From contig CAYOIT010000213.1 in the NCBI GenBank assembly GCA_964404035.1, forward strand, positions 1 to 7,305: a stretch of 7,305 bases of DNA. The letters run 5' to 3'. Below, one piece after another: positions 5,342 through 7,305 of the stretch. A program made the translations under genes and the position numbers. This DNA comes from CAMBRF01 sp964404035. Lineage in GTDB: Bacteria > Verrucomicrobiota > Kiritimatiellia > CAIKKV01 > CAITUY01. The notes under the pieces are model-generated. The model was not told the DNA's origin. It was given only the letters and a program-made list of their open reading frames with translations, and made no database searches. Position 1 is the first letter of the stretch, and every line of letters starts with the position of its first letter.

Positions 5342-6771
5342 CCCTCACCCCCGCCAAATTTCCGGGCTTTGGCCAGCGCATCCTCAATGGGCCCCACCAT
5401 GTAGAAGGCCTGCTCCGGAATCCGGTCATGCTTGCCTTCCAGCACCTCTTTGAAGGACCGGATCGTGTCCGCCAACTTCACATAAGTGCCCGGCGTTCCG
5501 CTGAACTGCTCCGCCACGAAGAAGGGCTGGGACAGCAGTCTCTGGACCTTGCGGGCCCGCTGGACCACCGCGCGGTCTTCCTCGGACAGCTCTTCCATCC
5601 CGAGAATGGCGATGATGTCCTGAAGTTCCTTGTACCGCTGCAGAATCTCCTGCACGCCGCGCGCCACACGGTAATGCTCTTCACCCACGATTTCGGGAGA
5701 GAGGATGCTCGAGGAGGAAACCAGCGGGTCCACGGCCGGGTAGATCCCCTGCTCGACAATCGCCCTCGACAGCTCCGTGGTGGCATCGAGATGCGCAAAG
5801 GTCGTCGCCGGCGCGGGGTCGGTGTAGTCGTCCGCCGGAACATACACCGCCTGAATGGACGTGATCGACCCGTTCTTGGTGGAGGTGATGCGTTCCTGGA
5901 GTTCGCCCATATCGGTACCCAGCGTCGGCTGATAGCCCACCGCCGAGGGAATGCGTCCCAGCATGGCTGACACTTCCGACCCGGCCTGGGTGAACCGGAA
6001 GATGTTATCGACGAACAGGAGCACGTCCTGATGCAATTCGTCCCTGAAGTACTCGGCCACGGTCAGGGCCGAAAGGGCCACCCTCGCCCGCGCGCCCGGC
6101 GGCTCGTTCATCTGGCCGAAGACCATGGCCGTCTTCTTGATGACGCCCGATTCCGTCATTTCACGATAAAGCTGCGTTCCTTCCCGACTCCGTTCGCCCA
6201 CGCCGGCAAACACGGAGTACCCGCCGTGTTCGGTGGCAATATTGCGGATCAGTTCCTGAATCAGGACGGTCTTGCCCACACCGGCTCCCCCGAAAAGCCC
6301 GATCTTGCCGCCCTTCTTGTAGGGGGCCAGCAGGTCGATCACCTTGATTCCGGTGACCAGGATCTGATCCTTCGTTTCCTGCTCATCGTAGCGCGGCGCG
6401 GCACGATGAATCGGCATGCGTTTGCTTCCCTCGATCGGGCCGAGGCCGTCGATCGGGGCCCCCAACAGGTTCATCACGCGCCCCAGGGTATCGACCCCGA
6501 CCGGCACGGTAATGCCTTCGCCGCAGTTCCGGACCACCGCGCCGCGCACGAGGCCGTCCGTCGAATCCATCGCAAGGGTGCGCGCCAGGTTGTTGCCCAG
6601 GTGCTGGGCGACCTCGAGCGTCAGATTCCAGGGGCGTCCGTCGATGTTCGTGTTGGACGTCTGCAACGCCGAGAGAATCGGCGGCAGCTGGCTCTCTGGA
6701 AACTCCACATCCACGACCGGCCCCAAAACCTGCGTGATTCGCCCTTGCGCCAATTCAACCTGCTTGTCCAT
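5338..6771 (-). CDS. atpD: ATP synthase F1 beta subunit (catalytic)
   Basis: This 477-residue catalytic subunit makes or hydrolyses ATP in the alpha3-beta3 ring. The N-terminal barrel starts at GRITQVLGPVVDVEF (10-24). The Walker A motif is GGAGVGKT (161-168, K167). The catalytic glutamate is E193 in VGERSREG. The Walker B motif is LLFVDNIFRF (251-260, D255). The alpha/beta signature PAVDPLVSSS is at 345-354, with the adenine-pocket Y344 and F418 nearby. The DELSEED lever reads EELSEED (393-399), a conservative Asp-to-Glu change at its first residue. All catalytic residues I can check are present and the length is normal. It is a standard F-type subunit. The start ATG at 6771-6769 follows a run of three AAGAGG units, the nearest four bases away. 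It lies 37 bp after atpG and overlaps atpC by four bases. Confidence 0.98.
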   Translation of the reverse strand: MDKQVELAQGRITQVLGPVVDVEFPESQLPPILSALQTSNTNIDGRPWNLTLEVAQHLGNNLARTLAMDSTDGLVRGAVVRNCGEGITVPVGVDTLGRVMNLLGAPIDGLGPIEGSKRMPIHRAAPRYDEQETKDQILVTGIKVIDLLAPYKKGGKIGLFGGAGVGKTVLIQELIRNIATEHGGYSVFAGVGERSREGTQLYREMTESGVIKKTAMVFGQMNEPPGARARVALSALTVAEYFRDELHQDVLLFVDNIFRFTQAGSEVSAMLGRIPSAVGYQPTLGTDMGELQERITSTKNGSITSIQAVYVPADDYTDPAPATTFAHLDATTELSRAIVEQGIYPAVDPLVSSSSILSPEIVGEEHYRVARGVQEILQRYKELQDIIAILGMEELSEEDRAVVQRARKVQRLLSQPFFVAEQFSGTPGTYVKLADTIRSFKEVLEGKHDRIPEQAFYMVGPIEDALAKARKFGGGEG

Positions 6772-6775
6772 AACG

Positions 6776-6796
6776 TCCTCTTCCCTCTTGCCTCTT
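6776..6796 (-). promoter_or_regulatory. Triple tandem Shine-Dalgarno-like array before atpD
   Basis: Read on the minus strand, AAGAGGC (6796-6790), AAGAGGG (6789-6783) and AAGAGGA (6782-6776) are three back-to-back heptamers that differ only in the last base. The last unit sits four bases before the atpD ATG. Each contains a GAGG core able to pair with the 16S rRNA 3' end. They fill most of the 37-bp atpG-atpD gap. The repeats are seen directly; an effect on beta-subunit output is inference. Confidence 0.6.
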
Positions 6797-6808
6797 AACG
6801 TTTCCCGC

Positions 6809-7305
6809 CTACCTCAACGCCTCGGCACCGGCCACAATCTCGGTCAACTCGGTGGTGATCGCCGCCTGCCGCGCACGATTCCGCTGCAGGGTGATCTGCG
6901 CGATCAGGTTGTCGGCATTGGTGCTCGCCTGATCCATCGCCCGCATACGGGCTCCATGTTCGCCGCAGGCACTATTCAGCAGCGCCGCGTACACCTTCAG
7001 ATTGAACAACCGCGGCAACACCACCCCCAGGAGTTCATCTTTTCCCGGCTCGAGCAGCCAGTCGCCGCCGTTCACCGGGGCGGGATCCGCGATCGAAGCC
7101 GGATCGACCGGCGCCAGTCGCTCGATTCTCGGTTCGTAGCCCATGAGCCCGGCAAAGGTATTCCAGGCCATATAGACTTCGTCAATGCGATGACCGAGAT
7201 ACGCCGCCTGCATTTCCTGCCCAATCCGCCGCGCCTGCTGGAAATCGGGGCGTGCCGCCGCCTCGTCATAGAACCGCTCGATCTCGACACGGCTTTTCAG
7301 GAAGG
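6809..7305 (-). CDS. atpG: ATP synthase F1 gamma subunit (C-terminal part, 5' end outside window)
   Basis: This is the central rotor shaft of F1. Reading from the window edge, 164 residues are visible, beginning FLKSRVEIERFYDEAA and ending in EALR before TAG at 6811-6809. The frame is open through the edge, so the Met at 7213 is internal and not the start. The diagnostic C-terminal segment includes GARMRAMDQASTNADNLI and NRARQAAITTELTEIVAGAEA. The latter fits the gamma-subunit signature and forms the long C-terminal helix inside the beta ring. Family members have about 285-295 residues, so roughly the first 125 are missing. The gene precedes atpD by 37 bp, the normal G-D-C order. Confidence 0.96.
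   Translation of the reverse strand, partial: FLKSRVEIERFYDEAAARPDFQQARRIGQEMQAAYLGHRIDEVYMAWNTFAGLMGYEPRIERLAPVDPASIADPAPVNGGDWLLEPGKDELLGVVLPRLFNLKVYAALLNSACGEHGARMRAMDQASTNADNLIAQITLQRNRARQAAITTELTEIVAGAEALR

Noticed and set aside
4979..5404. A plus-strand open frame of 141 codons across atpC and its flanks
   Set aside because: It is antisense to atpC and its junctions with atpZ and atpD, has no domain I recognise, and lacks support from gene context.

Overview
The window is about 60% G+C by eye, densely packed and bacterial. It reads as ordinary chromosomal DNA: no transposase, integrase, phage gene, CRISPR array, tRNA or rRNA was seen. F-type ATP synthase genes, strong Shine-Dalgarno sites and a soluble multi-PAS histidine kinase point to a free-living bacterium, probably Gram-negative. 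A DUF1846 gene, a MetY-type sulfhydrylase and a short epsilon subunit would suit the Planctomycetes-Verrucomicrobia-Lentisphaerae group or a neighbouring phylum. That placement is a weak guess, because no marker gene decides it.

Layout from left to right. Positions 1-596 (minus) hold the N-terminal 198 residues of an O-acetylhomoserine sulfhydrylase-like PLP enzyme, cut by the window edge. Positions 736-3036 (minus) encode a 766-residue cytoplasmic sensor kinase with four PAS domains and a NarL/DesK-type (HisKA_3) catalytic core. A 192-bp divergent intergenic region (3037-3228) follows. It carries a good sigma70-like promoter, tandem repeats and inverted repeats. Positions 3229-4740 (plus) encode a full-length DUF1846 protein of unknown function with a P-loop-like motif. 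Only 6 bp further on, and facing it, is the end of an ATP synthase operon read on the minus strand. In transcription order this is the atpG 3' part (7305-6809), atpD (6771-5338), atpC (5341-5015) and an AtpZ/ATPase_gene1-like two-helix membrane protein (4986-4747).

The gamma, beta and epsilon genes encode the rotor and catalytic parts of the F1 sector. atpD and atpC overlap by an ATGA and are probably translationally coupled. atpD is preceded by three tandem Shine-Dalgarno-like heptamers. The operon has two modest oddities: an AtpZ-like gene after atpC instead of at the operon head, and an epsilon subunit without most of its C-terminal regulatory domain. The other genes have no evident functional link to ATP synthase. 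I see no convincing undescribed multi-gene system. The most open items are the DUF1846 gene with its repeat-rich promoter region and the unusual atp operon tail.
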